A DNA stretch of 64,000 bases from an uncultured Chryseobacterium sp. (GTDB lineage: Bacteria; Bacteroidota; Bacteroidia; Flavobacteriales; Weeksellaceae): NCBI GenBank assembly GCA_913778505.1, contig CAJYWD010000047.1, positions 1-64,000 of the forward strand. Direction: 5' to 3'. Each line of letters begins with the position of its first letter. Position 1 is the first letter of the stretch. The notes under the pieces are model-generated. The model made no database searches, had not been told where the DNA came from, and was given only the letters and a program-made list of their open reading frames with translations. The translations under genes and the position numbers were made by a program. Below are positions 39,464 to 49,442 of the stretch, piece after piece.

Positions 39464-39486
39464 ATAAAATAAAACTCATTATTGAA

Positions 39487-39519
39487 CCTCAGAATAATTG
39501 CAATTATTCTGAGGTTTTT
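39487..39519. terminator. Terminator upstream of OLD gene
   Basis: CCTCAGAATAATTGCAATTATTCTGAGG perfect palindrome + TTTTT. Confidence 0.85.
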
Positions 39520-39543
39520 CTATTTTTAACAAAAACTAATTCA

Positions 39544-41529
39544 ATGAAATATGACTTACTCTTAAATGAAAATACTGACAGTAAAATCATTAATAGATAT
39601 TATTTATTTGGAGATAATAACATTATACGATTCTTACCAAATATTAATTCTATAAACATCTTTATTGGTGCTAACAATAGTGGAAAAAGCTGGATGATGA
39701 GACACCTAATGAAAATTCAAGATTTTCAATATGTTTTAAATGAACTATTAATAATTTCTAATTCTTTCAATAAACTATTAAAAAAAAATATTTATGCTCA
39801 ACAAAGAAGGGATTTATGGAGTACATCCTTTACAGCACCAAATATAAGAATAGAAAAACTGGACACTTCTTCTTTTTCTAATATCATTTCTACTTCATCC
39901 AATAATAAAGACAATTTTATCCAACTTATTAATTTTAATTATTGGGAACATTTTGATGTTGAAATCGACCCAAATGAAATATCTAAGTTAGATGCTATTA
40001 ATAATAAAATCATTGAGACTATAAAGCAAAACAAAAAAACAGAAAATGTAATAAAATATTTCATCCCTACCTTAAGAACGGCTCATTCTCTATATAACTC
40101 TGATGGAAATAAGATAGAAGATGATATTTTTTATAATACACTTCAAATAAATCATCCAACTGAGAATGTAAAAACGTTCACTGGATTACATTTATACAAA
40201 TCAATATTAAACGCAAGAAATGCAAGAAAAGAAATCCGAAAAAGGTTTGAAGATTTTGAAACGTTTGTACAAAATAATTTTTTCAGTGGAAAAAAGATTG
40301 ATATTGTTGCGGAATTTGACAAGGACAAAAGCTTAAATGGAGATAATTCTGGAGAAATAATAACAATTCATATTGATGGCGAAAATGACACAAGAAAATT
40401 ATATGAACTCGGAGACGGGATACAGGCTATTATTATTTTAATGTATCAAATATTTATGGCGGAAAATGATTCTATAATTTTTATTGATGAGCCAGAACTA
40501 AATCTTCACCCAGGAATGCAAAGGTTATTCTTTGAGCAAATTTCATTAAATAACGACATTACTAAAAAAAATCTGACTTATTTTATCTCCACACATTCAA
40601 ATCATCTATTAGATTTAACATTAGAAAGCGACAACGTTTCAATTTATTCCTTCAATCCAATTGTTGAAAAAGGAAATAAAAAAATCATTATAAAAAATGT
40701 CAATTCGGGAAATAATGAATTATTAAAGGATTTAGGTGTTAACAATACATCAGTATTTCTTGCCAACTCAAGTATTTGGGTCGAAGGAATTTCTGACCGC
40801 AATTATATTAAATCATTTTTGAGAGCCTATTGTGATGATGATAACAAAAGAAACTATCCTAAAGAAGATATTGATTTCGCCTTTTTCGAATATGCTGGCG
40901 GAAATATAGAACATTACATTTTCGGAGACGAATTGGATGAAATTGATGATGATGAAAAATTTTTAAAAGAGATAAACACTTTAGCTCTATCCAATAAAAT
41001 TTTCCTATTCGCAGATTCTGATATGGCAAAAGAAGGAACTAAAAAATTTGAGAGATTGAAATTGCTTGAAGAAAAATTCTCTGCGAATAATAATTTAGAA
41101 GGATTGATAATTAGAAATATACGAGAATCTGAAAACCTTTTATCAATAGAAGTTTGGAGAAAAATTTTGATTGAATTTTGTAATAAAAAAGACATAACAG
41201 GAGAAACTCAAAATGAGATTGATAATTACTTTTCGACTATATCAGAACTGAACCAGACAGAATATGTTGGTAAATTTTTGAAAAAAATAAAAGATTCTGG
41301 AATCCCCTTAAATGAAGTTGCAAAAAAAATACCTAGAGGCGGTGGAAAAGAATGGCAAACATTCAAAGACAAGGCTTTTCTCAGTAGAATCATTCTTGAA
41401 AAAACATTAAATAAAGAATTAACTTGGGATGATTTCAAAACTGTTCCTGAAGTTGTTGAATTAACTGAAAAAATATATCAATTCATTCTAAAACGTGGAA
41501 AGAATATGCAAATCCATAACCTAGATTAA
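39544..41529 (+). CDS. OLD-family ATPase with C-terminal TOPRIM nuclease domain
   Basis: Walker A GANNSGKS; IIFIDEPELNLHPGMQ; FISTHSNHLLD; TOPRIM motifs SSIWVEGISDRNYIKSFLRAY and KIFLFADSDMAKEG. Confidence 0.88.
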   Translation: MKYDLLLNENTDSKIINRYYLFGDNNIIRFLPNINSINIFIGANNSGKSWMMRHLMKIQDFQYVLNELLIISNSFNKLLKKNIYAQQRRDLWSTSFTAPNIRIEKLDTSSFSNIISTSSNNKDNFIQLINFNYWEHFDVEIDPNEISKLDAINNKIIETIKQNKKTENVIKYFIPTLRTAHSLYNSDGNKIEDDIFYNTLQINHPTENVKTFTGLHLYKSILNARNARKEIRKRFEDFETFVQNNFFSGKKIDIVAEFDKDKSLNGDNSGEIITIHIDGENDTRKLYELGDGIQAIIILMYQIFMAENDSIIFIDEPELNLHPGMQRLFFEQISLNNDITKKNLTYFISTHSNHLLDLTLESDNVSIYSFNPIVEKGNKKIIIKNVNSGNNELLKDLGVNNTSVFLANSSIWVEGISDRNYIKSFLRAYCDDDNKRNYPKEDIDFAFFEYAGGNIEHYIFGDELDEIDDDEKFLKEINTLALSNKIFLFADSDMAKEGTKKFERLKLLEEKFSANNNLEGLIIRNIRESENLLSIEVWRKILIEFCNKKDITGETQNEIDNYFSTISELNQTEYVGKFLKKIKDSGIPLNEVAKKIPRGGGKEWQTFKDKAFLSRIILEKTLNKELTWDDFKTVPEVVELTEKIYQFILKRGKNMQIHNLD

Positions 41530-41542
41530 GTAAGAAATAAAA

Positions 41543-41560
41543 GTTATAAAATCAGAATAA
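41543..41560. repeat. 18-bp direct repeat flanking OLD gene (right)
   Basis: GTTATAAAATCAGAATAA. Confidence 0.8.
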
Positions 41561-41587
41561 TTTTTAAAGTTTTTCAAACAAAAATTC

Positions 41588-41620
41588 AAGCTTTCGGAGT
41601 TAATCTTCGAACGCTTTTTT
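41588..41620 (+). terminator. Terminator
   Basis: AAGCTTTCGGAG-ttaat-CTTCGAACGCTTTTTT. Confidence 0.5.
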
Positions 41621-41792
41621 ATTATATCTTATTATGATTTCGAAATATTAAATTTACATTAATTCAAAGATTTTAAAATTAAGATCAAGAATCATTAACA
41701 AACTGAAATTTAAGAAGAAAAGTACGCAACATTTTTTCATTAATTGAAATTATTTTATAAATTTATAAGATATAACAGAATTCAAAATTAGA

Positions 41793-42920
41793 ATGGAGTT
41801 TTTTCTGACATCAGAAGATAATGATGACCGAGCGATTTTTATTACGGGAAATTTCAACAAATGGAATCCGAAAGATTCTAAGTTCATGTTAGAAAAATTG
41901 AATGAGAATAATTATTACATCAATATTTCCGACGAAATTTTGAATGAAGAAATCGAATACAAATTCACAAAAGGCGGCTGGGAAAACGTAGAAATTGACC
42001 AATATGACAACATCACTCCGAACAGAAAAACAAAAAAAGATAAGAAAAAAACTCAGGATTGTGTCGAAAAATGGAGACTGAACTGGGGACCATTCAAGCA
42101 GGAATTTTTCCCGATTGTAGAATTGGCAGACGAAGCATTTTACATTCCTCAGCTCGACAAAACCAGGAAAGTCTGGGCACTTTTGCCTTATGATTATTAC
42201 GATTCCGGGAAGAGCTATCCGGTTTTGTATCTTCAGGATGCGCAAAATTTGTTTAATGAAGGTTCGGCTTACGGGAATTGGGAAATCGACAAAAAACTGT
42301 CTTTGCTTGCAGAATATGGCCGTGGAGATCTAATCGTTATCGCGGTGGAACACGGTGAAGATGACCGAATCAAAGAATATATTTTTGATAATGAAGATGT
42401 GACGAAGAATGCCCAGGGAAAAAAATACCTCAGGTTTATCACCGATACTTTGAAACCTTGGATTGATAAACATTACAGAACTAAAAAAGACAGGGAAAAC
42501 ACAGGAATCGGAGGAAGTTCTCTAGGCGGATTGATAAGTATTTATGGCGGTTTTCTTTACCCGGAAGTCTATTCCAAACTGTTGATTTTTTCTCCATCGC
42601 TTTGGGTAGAGCCGGAAAATGATTTTCCGATGATAAACTTCACCAATCCTTACAAAATTAAAGTTTATCTCTACGGTGGCAAAAAAGAAGGTTCCCGAAT
42701 GGTGGGTAGAATCCGGTTATTTGAAAAGGCTTTGAAACAATTAAGCGCCCGGAGAATTTTTGATTTTGAAGTCAGAACCAATATCAATGACCAGGGAACA
42801 CATCAGGAATTTTTCTGGTCGCAGGAATTTCCAAGAGCGGTGGAATGGCTTTTCATCGACAGTCTGGAAAGTCCTGTAAAAGCCAAAAATGAATTGGAAA
42901 ATGAGATAAAAAATAAATAA
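41793..42920 (+). CDS. Alpha/beta hydrolase (Fes/IroE esterase-like) with N-terminal CBM48/early-set-like domain
   Basis: DRAIFITGNFNKWNPKDSKFMLEK; GIGGSSLGGLISIYGGFLYPEVYSKLLIFSPSLW nucleophile elbow. Confidence 0.85.
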   Translation: MEFFLTSEDNDDRAIFITGNFNKWNPKDSKFMLEKLNENNYYINISDEILNEEIEYKFTKGGWENVEIDQYDNITPNRKTKKDKKKTQDCVEKWRLNWGPFKQEFFPIVELADEAFYIPQLDKTRKVWALLPYDYYDSGKSYPVLYLQDAQNLFNEGSAYGNWEIDKKLSLLAEYGRGDLIVIAVEHGEDDRIKEYIFDNEDVTKNAQGKKYLRFITDTLKPWIDKHYRTKKDRENTGIGGSSLGGLISIYGGFLYPEVYSKLLIFSPSLWVEPENDFPMINFTNPYKIKVYLYGGKKEGSRMVGRIRLFEKALKQLSARRIFDFEVRTNINDQGTHQEFFWSQEFPRAVEWLFIDSLESPVKAKNELENEIKNK

Positions 42921-43030
42921 GTCACGAAGTGACGATGCAACAAAGAATAGGATAAAATTTTATTAATGCATCAATAGCGTCGGGTTTTAGCCCGATGTAA
43001 AATTAAAGATTGTAGTTGGCTTTAGCCAAA
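42921..43030. repeat. Intergenic multi-hairpin repeat region
   Basis: GTCAC-gaa-GTGAC; CGGGTTTTAGCCCG; TTGGCTTTAGCCAA. Confidence 0.65.
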
Positions 43031-43042
43031 ATTTAAAAATTT

Positions 43043-44452
43043 ATGATTAAAATTAACAATAAAAAAGTATCAACAGCACAAAACATACATCTGTTCAGCG
43101 AAGCCGACTGGGAACAGGAAAAAAGCTCGTATCCTAACGTAGAATTATTCTTCAACGGAAAAAAGAACGAGGTTTTCGTCAAAACAGATTCTGATAAAGT
43201 GAGTTTTTTCATTGGAATCGGGAAAGCTGCAAAAGGATTTGAAATACAAGCAATTGCCAATAAATTTGCGAATGATTATAAAAAAAATCTACAGGCAGTT
43301 CCAACTTCGGTTTGTTCCAATTTAGGATTGGATTTGACGGAAGAATTGGTGAAAGGCTTGTTTTTGGGAACTTACCTCTACCCTTTTGAGAAATCTCATG
43401 CGTTTTGGCAGGAGAATTTTGAACTTCATTTTGAAAATATTTCTGAGGAAGAAGGAAACAATTTAGCTTTAAAAACAGAAGCGCTCTGTAACGGCCAATT
43501 TGCCGGAATGGAATGGCTGAACAAACCTGCTAATCATAAAAAGGTTCATCAAATCTCAGATTTTCTGAAATCAACGGCAGAGAAATATGGTTTAAAATAT
43601 AAATCCTTCAACAGAGAAGAATCCATTAAAGAAGGTCTTGGGGCGTTTGTAGCTGTCAATCAAGGGAGTTCGCAGGAAGCGGCTTTCACAATTCTGAAAT
43701 ACAACTGTGGAAAAGCCGATGCAAAAACTTTCGGATTGGTAGGAAAATGCGTTCTCTTTGACACAGGTGGAATTTCCATCAAACCGTCTGATAATATGCA
43801 TTATATGAAGAGCGACATGGGCGGCGCAAGTGCTGTTATCGGCGCCTTGATTACCGCTTCGGAACTGAAACTTCCGGTCAATATCATCGCTATTCTCCCG
43901 ATTACGGATAATGCGGTTTCGGAAAATGCGTATCTGCCGAGCGACGTCGTGACAGCTTACAACGGAAAAACGATTGAAGTCCTGAACACCGATGCAGAGG
44001 GCAGAATGACTTTGGCAGACGGACTTTCTTACTTGTCAAAAAACTATAAAACTGATGTTTTGATAGATCTGGCAACGCTCACAGGAAGTTCGGTCAGAAT
44101 GTTTGGCTACACTTGTGGTGCCTATTTCTCGAACAACAGTGATTTGAAAATAAAGCTGGAAAAATCTGCCGATAAAACCAATCAGCGACTATGGAATCTG
44201 CCGCTTTGGGATATTTGGAAAGACGATTTCACATCGGACGTTGCAGATTTCAAGAATATCTCCATGAAACCTTTCGGAGATTGCATTATTGCCGGGAAAT
44301 TTTTGGAACAGTTTATAGAAGGACATCAGAATTGGGCGCATCTCGATATTGCCGGCGTTGCTTTTGGGAATGTCGGTTATGCTAAAGATAAAATGGCGAC
44401 AGGTTATGGTGTGCAGCTATTAGTGGACTTTATCGAAAATTATAATATTTAA
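43043..44452 (+). CDS. M17-family leucyl aminopeptidase
   Basis: GKCVLFDTGGISIKPSDNMHYMKSDMGGA, NTDAEGRMTLADGLSY. Confidence 0.95.
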   Translation: MIKINNKKVSTAQNIHLFSEADWEQEKSSYPNVELFFNGKKNEVFVKTDSDKVSFFIGIGKAAKGFEIQAIANKFANDYKKNLQAVPTSVCSNLGLDLTEELVKGLFLGTYLYPFEKSHAFWQENFELHFENISEEEGNNLALKTEALCNGQFAGMEWLNKPANHKKVHQISDFLKSTAEKYGLKYKSFNREESIKEGLGAFVAVNQGSSQEAAFTILKYNCGKADAKTFGLVGKCVLFDTGGISIKPSDNMHYMKSDMGGASAVIGALITASELKLPVNIIAILPITDNAVSENAYLPSDVVTAYNGKTIEVLNTDAEGRMTLADGLSYLSKNYKTDVLIDLATLTGSSVRMFGYTCGAYFSNNSDLKIKLEKSADKTNQRLWNLPLWDIWKDDFTSDVADFKNISMKPFGDCIIAGKFLEQFIEGHQNWAHLDIAGVAFGNVGYAKDKMATGYGVQLLVDFIENYNI

Positions 44453-44467
44453 ATAAAAACTAAAACT

Positions 44468-44773
44468 ATGAATTCAAATTTTCAAAATGAATCGGGACAA
44501 AATCCTCAACACATCATTATTAATCAGGTAGAGAAACAAACGAACGGCATTGGAACTGCCGGATTTGTACTCGCACTGATTGCGATTTTCTTAGGCTGGG
44601 TTCCATTTTTGGGACAATTAATTTGGTTTCTAGGCTTGATTTTTTCGTTTGTGGGCATTTTTAAAAAACCAAAGGGATTGGCTGTTGCCGGTCTGGTAAT
44701 TTCCTTAATTGGAATTGTACTTCTCATTTTTGTCTTTAGCGCTTTTGCAGCAGCCGCAGCAATAAGTCATTAA
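44468..44773 (+). CDS. DUF4190-like small membrane protein
   Basis: GTAGFVLALIAIFLGWVPFLGQLIWFLGLIFSFVGIFKKPKGLAVAGLVISLIG. Confidence 0.8.
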   Translation: MNSNFQNESGQNPQHIIINQVEKQTNGIGTAGFVLALIAIFLGWVPFLGQLIWFLGLIFSFVGIFKKPKGLAVAGLVISLIGIVLLIFVFSAFAAAAAISH

Positions 44774-44826
44774 CGCTTCTTAACTATCAAATCAGTATAG
44801 AAGAAAATTAACACAATGAATTGAAT

Positions 44827-46032
44827 ATGGAAAAAACGATTGTCTGTATCTCTTGTTATTACAAAGGCTATGATTTTATGGACGAGTGCAAAAAACTCGG
44901 GAATAAGGTCATTCTCATTACCTCAGAAAACCTGAAAGAGAAAAACTGGCCTTGGCACGCCATAGACGAGGTTTATTATATGCCGGAGCTAGAACCTTCC
45001 GTTTGGAATCTTGACCATTTGGTTCAGGGATTTGCATATTTAATGAAGGACCATCAGATTGACGCCGTGATTGCATTGGACGATTTTGATGTGGAAAAAG
45101 CGGCAATGATTCGCGAAACCTACCGTATTCCGGGAATGGGACAGACAACGCATCGTTATTTCCGGGATAAGCTGGCAATGCGCCAACAGGCTAAGGACAA
45201 TGATATTTCTGTGCCGGAATTTTCCTCGATTTTTAATGATGCAAAACTTCATCAGTTCACGCAAGATGTTCCCGGACCTTGGGTTCTGAAACCACGTTCC
45301 GAAGCTTCCGCAAGCGGCATCAAGAAAATCAATTCGGCCGATGAACTTTGGCCGGCTGTGGAAAATCTGGGCGATGAACGTTACAAATTTCTTTTGGAAT
45401 CTTTCAAACCCGGCGATGTTTATCACGTGGATTGTTTGGTTTATAATAAGGAAATTGTGTTTTCCTGCTTTTCTAAATACCTCTCTCCACCGATGAAAGT
45501 TTCCCACGAGGGCGGTGTTTTCCGGACCAAAACTCTGGATAAAACTTCTGAAGAAGCCAAAGGTTTGGATGAAATCAACAAACAGGTTTTAGACAAATTC
45601 GGAATCCGAAACGGAGCCACTCACAGCGAATATATCCGGGGAACAGACGGACGGTATTATTTCCTCGAAACGTCTTCCAGAGTGGGCGGCGCGCACATTC
45701 CCGATATGGTGGAGGCGGCAACAGGCGTCAATATCTGGAGAGAATGGGCAAAATTGGAAAATGCACTTTTGGACGGAACTCAATACTCGGTGGAGGAAAC
45801 CCAGAAATTATTTGGCGGATTGATCATCGCACTGGCAAAGGAGAGACATCCCGACACTCACAATTTGCAAAGCGAAGAAGTGGAAAAATTTTTACCAATC
45901 GATTATCACGTCGGGATTGTCTACAAAGCAAAAACGGCAGATATCATTGAAGAAAGACTGGACCAAGCTGCAGAAATTGTCACGCAACAGATTCTGAATA
46001 TCCTGCCTCCGAAAGACAAACCGACGAGTTGA
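44827..46032 (+). CDS. ATP-grasp ligase (carboxylate-amine ligase superfamily), no. 1
   Basis: PWVLKPRSEASASGIKKI; GRYYFLETSSRVGGAHIPDMVEAATG. Confidence 0.9.
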   Translation: MEKTIVCISCYYKGYDFMDECKKLGNKVILITSENLKEKNWPWHAIDEVYYMPELEPSVWNLDHLVQGFAYLMKDHQIDAVIALDDFDVEKAAMIRETYRIPGMGQTTHRYFRDKLAMRQQAKDNDISVPEFSSIFNDAKLHQFTQDVPGPWVLKPRSEASASGIKKINSADELWPAVENLGDERYKFLLESFKPGDVYHVDCLVYNKEIVFSCFSKYLSPPMKVSHEGGVFRTKTLDKTSEEAKGLDEINKQVLDKFGIRNGATHSEYIRGTDGRYYFLETSSRVGGAHIPDMVEAATGVNIWREWAKLENALLDGTQYSVEETQKLFGGLIIALAKERHPDTHNLQSEEVEKFLPIDYHVGIVYKAKTADIIEERLDQAAEIVTQQILNILPPKDKPTS

Positions 46033-46109
46033 GTTTAAGGTTTAAGATTCAAGGTTCAAGGTTCAAGGTTCAAAATTTAAAGTTCATTATTCATCATTTA
46101 TCAATTATA
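46033..46109. repeat. 7-bp-period array upstream of esterase start
   Basis: gtttaag gtttaag attcaag gttcaag gttcaag gttcaaa atttaaa gttcatt attcatc atttatc aattata, then ATG at 46115. Confidence 0.8.
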
Positions 46110-46114
46110 AAAAA

Positions 46115-46829
46115 GATGCCTCAAATAACACATACAGATTATTATTCTCATATTCTCGGGATGAGCCTTCAGGTCGAGGTTACAGGCCATTTTGGTTATC
46201 CGGTTATTATGTTCCCGACGTCGCAGGGTTCTTACACGCAGAATGCCGATTTTCATTTGAACGGAAGCATTTCCCATTTTACCAACAATGGAATTTTGAA
46301 ATTATTTAATGTTCAGACGATTGATAAACTCAGTTTTTACGACAAAGGTATTTCGCCCTATGAACGAATCCGGAATTATGAAATGTACGTTCAGTTCCTG
46401 GTTCAGGAGTTCATTCCTTATATCCAAAGAACACACAACACACATCGTGTAGCGGTTGCCGGCGCAAGTTTCGGAGGTTATCACGCAGCGAATTTTGCGT
46501 TCCGTTTTCCCGATTTGGTGTCGCATCTTTTTTGTTTGTCCGGCGCTTTTTCTATCCGGAGTTTTATGGGTGGCTATGATGACCAGCTGATTTACTTCAA
46601 TTGCCCGGACGAATTTGTGAAGAATGACGAAGCCTGGAAATACAAACATATGCACATCGTGCTCAGCACATCCGACCGTGATATTTGCCTGGAGTCGACA
46701 AGAAAAATGGCAGGGATTTTAACATCAAAAGGAATCAATCATTGGTATGATGAACAAAAATGGATAGACCACGATTGGGTGCTTTGGCGAATGGTTTTCC
46801 CGACATTCATCGGTAGATTTTTCGGGTAA
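46115..46829 (+). CDS. Esterase family protein (alpha/beta hydrolase)
   Basis: MPQITHTDYYSHILGMSLQVEV; HRVAVAGASFGGYHAANFAFRFPDLVSHLFCLSGAFS. Confidence 0.9.
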
Positions 46830-46977
46830 AATTTGCCAAAAATTAAAATCGTCAAGATGTAAAACTGTAAAATTGTTAAGATTTACAAACAATATTCAAG
46901 TGATTGGACAAAACAACAATTTAGCGATTCATCAACTTAAAAAATCAACTTACTAACAAATAAACAAATCATAAATT

Positions 46978-47928
46978 ATGGCAAAAAAAATTGGAATTTT
47001 ATTCGGAATGGAAGACACATTTCCGTGGGCTTTTATCGATAAAGTTAATGAATTGGGCAAAGGCGAATATATCGCAGTACCTGTCCAAATCGATAAACTG
47101 GAACAAGGTGCAGATTATGGCTACGCTGTGATCATCGACAGGATTTCTCAGGACGTTCCTTTCTACAGAGCTTATCTTAAAAATGCGGCGGTAAATGGAA
47201 CTTACGTCATCAACAATCCTTTTTGGTGGAGTGCAGATGAGAAATTCTTCAACAACGCATTGATGTCAAAAATCGGAATTCCGTTGCCGAAAACGGTTTT
47301 GCTACCTTCACACGAAAGACCAACCAACACTTCGGAAACCTCGTTCAGAAACCTGAAATTTCCTCACGATTGGGAATACATTTTTAATTATATCGGATTT
47401 CCGGCTTATATGAAACCACACGATGGCGGCGGCTGGAGAAATGTGTACCGTGTTGAAAGTCCGGAAGATATGTGGGCAAAACACGCTGAGACAGAGCAAT
47501 TGGTAATGATGGTTCAGGAAGAAATTGTCTTTGAGGATTATTACAGAGTGTATTGTCTGGGAAGGAAATATGTTCACATTATGCCTTATGAACCAAGAAA
47601 TCCGCATCATCTAAGATACGCAACCACGCATCAGACCGAAGGAAAAGAACTCGAAAAACTGTTAAAAACCATTACAGATTATACCATTAAAATGAATGAA
47701 GCGCTTGGTTATGATTTCAACACGGTAGAATTTGCTGTGAGAGATGGAATTCCTTATGCGATTGACTTCTGTAATCCGGCTCCGGATGCGGACAGAAACT
47801 CTGTGGGCGAAGAAAATTTCCAGTGGATTGTGGAACACGCCGCAAAGCTGGCCATTGAAAAAGCTAAAGATTACGAACCCGGAAAAATCAATATCGATTG
47901 GGGAACATTTGTAACCAACAAACTTTAA
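46978..47928 (+). CDS. ATP-grasp (RimK-like) ligase, no. 2
   Basis: FPAYMKPHDGGGWRNVYRV; NTVEFAVRDGIPYAIDFCNPAPDAD. Confidence 0.88.
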   Translation: MAKKIGILFGMEDTFPWAFIDKVNELGKGEYIAVPVQIDKLEQGADYGYAVIIDRISQDVPFYRAYLKNAAVNGTYVINNPFWWSADEKFFNNALMSKIGIPLPKTVLLPSHERPTNTSETSFRNLKFPHDWEYIFNYIGFPAYMKPHDGGGWRNVYRVESPEDMWAKHAETEQLVMMVQEEIVFEDYYRVYCLGRKYVHIMPYEPRNPHHLRYATTHQTEGKELEKLLKTITDYTIKMNEALGYDFNTVEFAVRDGIPYAIDFCNPAPDADRNSVGEENFQWIVEHAAKLAIEKAKDYEPGKINIDWGTFVTNKL

Positions 47929-47980
47929 AACTTAACTAACTTAAATATTTAATGATATAATTTGAAGCGTTGAATCATTC

Positions 47981-48113
47981 GCAGCCCGACTTATCTCACA
48001 TTTGTTTATTTTTTATATGAATTGATGAATATCGTTCCTCGATTTGAGCGGAAATCCTTTTTAGGCAATGTACTGGAGTGAAAAGATGTGGAGCGGAAGG
48101 CGGATAAAGCTGC
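47981..48113 (+). ncRNA. Dispersed structured element, copy E (with ~50-nt insertion in 5' arm)
   Basis: GCAGC-CCGACTT...[insert]...TTTGAGCGGAAATCCTTTTT...GAAAAGATGTGGAGCGGAAGGCGGATAAA-GCTGC. Confidence 0.55.
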
Positions 48114-48197
48114 CCAAACCTAACAAAGTGTTTCGATGAAATCAAATTATATCATGAATTTAATTTACTACTAACTTTAACTAACACAAGAAAAAAA

Positions 48198-49301
48198 ATG
48201 CACAGATTCACAATAGGCGTGGAAGAAGAATACCAAATCATCGATGCGGAAAGCCGTGATTTGGTGTCTCACGTTTCCAAAATAATAGAAGGCGGAAAAG
48301 CCGTTCTCAGCGAAAATTTAAAACACGAGATGCACGAGTCGGTTGTCGAAATGGAAACAGGCATCTGTGAAAACATTCAGCAGGCGCGTCAGGAATTGAC
48401 CGACCTCAGGAGACATCTTGTAAAAACGGCTCACGAACAAGGCCTTAGAGTTTCCGGCGGAGGAACACATCCGTTTTCCCACTGGAAAGACAATGTCATT
48501 ACCAAAGATGCGCGTTACGACAAAATCGTAAGCGATATGGGCGATGTCGCCAGGTCTAATCTGATTTTCGGATTGCACGTTCACATCGGGATTCCTGATC
48601 GTGAAGAAGGCATCAGAATCCAGAATGTGATGCGTTACTTTTTGCCACACGTTTATGCTTTGTCCACCAATTCTCCGTTTTGGGTTGGAAGATTAACAGG
48701 TTTCAAATCATATAGACAGGAAGTTTTTGCCAAATTCCCAAGAACCGGATTGCCAAGCTATTTCAGCAGTGTGGCGGAATTTGATGCCTATGTCAATCTG
48801 ATGGTAAAAACCGGAACCATTGATAATGCCAAGAAAATCTGGTGGGATTTGAGGGTTCATCCTTTCTACCCTACGATTGAGTTCAGGATTTGCGATATGC
48901 CTTTGACGATTGATGAAACGGTTTGCCTGGCGGCAATTATGCAGGCTTTGGTGGCAAAAGTTTACAAAATGCACCAGCAGAATACAAGTTACAGAAGTTA
49001 CAGAAGACTGCTTCTGACGGAAAACAAATGGCGCGCTTCCAAAGACGGCATTGATGCCCATCTGATTGATTTTGGTAAAGAAGCGAGTGTTCCATATCGT
49101 GACCTTTTGGAAGAATTACTGTTATTCATAGATGATGTTGTTGATGATTTGGGCTGCCGTAAAGAAGTCGAATATGCCCGGGAAATTGTCAAAATGGGAA
49201 CCGGTGCAGACAGGCAGCTTAAAGTCTTCCACGAAAGCGGTGGCGATATGAAAAAGGTGGTGGATTATATGATTTATGAGACGGAGAAAGGTCTGCTATA
49301 G
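48198..49301 (+). CDS. Carboxylate-amine ligase, YbdK/GCS2 family
   Basis: FTIGVEEEYQIIDAESRDLV; SNLIFGLHVHIGIPDREEGIRIQNVMR; WWDLRVHPFYPTIEFRICDMP. Confidence 0.95.
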   Translation: MHRFTIGVEEEYQIIDAESRDLVSHVSKIIEGGKAVLSENLKHEMHESVVEMETGICENIQQARQELTDLRRHLVKTAHEQGLRVSGGGTHPFSHWKDNVITKDARYDKIVSDMGDVARSNLIFGLHVHIGIPDREEGIRIQNVMRYFLPHVYALSTNSPFWVGRLTGFKSYRQEVFAKFPRTGLPSYFSSVAEFDAYVNLMVKTGTIDNAKKIWWDLRVHPFYPTIEFRICDMPLTIDETVCLAAIMQALVAKVYKMHQQNTSYRSYRRLLLTENKWRASKDGIDAHLIDFGKEASVPYRDLLEELLLFIDDVVDDLGCRKEVEYAREIVKMGTGADRQLKVFHESGGDMKKVVDYMIYETEKGLL

Positions 49302-49304
49302 ATT

Positions 49305-49339
49305 TTGGTTGTTGGTTGTCAGTTAATTGTTGTCGGTTT
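49305..49339. repeat. 7-bp-period array
   Basis: ttggttg ttggttg tcagtta attgttg tcggttt. Confidence 0.55.
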
Positions 49340-49425
49340 GTAATAGTAGATTAGACTGAAATAGTTTTAGTTCTCCACAGATAAATTTTAGAATTTTATT
49401 AACTTTTCATCAATTCTAGATTCCG

Positions 49426-49433
49426 TATTTTTG
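49426..49433 (+). promoter_or_regulatory. -7 element (TATTTTTG)
   Basis: Matches TAnnTTTG upstream of GATase gene. Confidence 0.4.
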
Positions 49434-49442
49434 TAAAAATTT

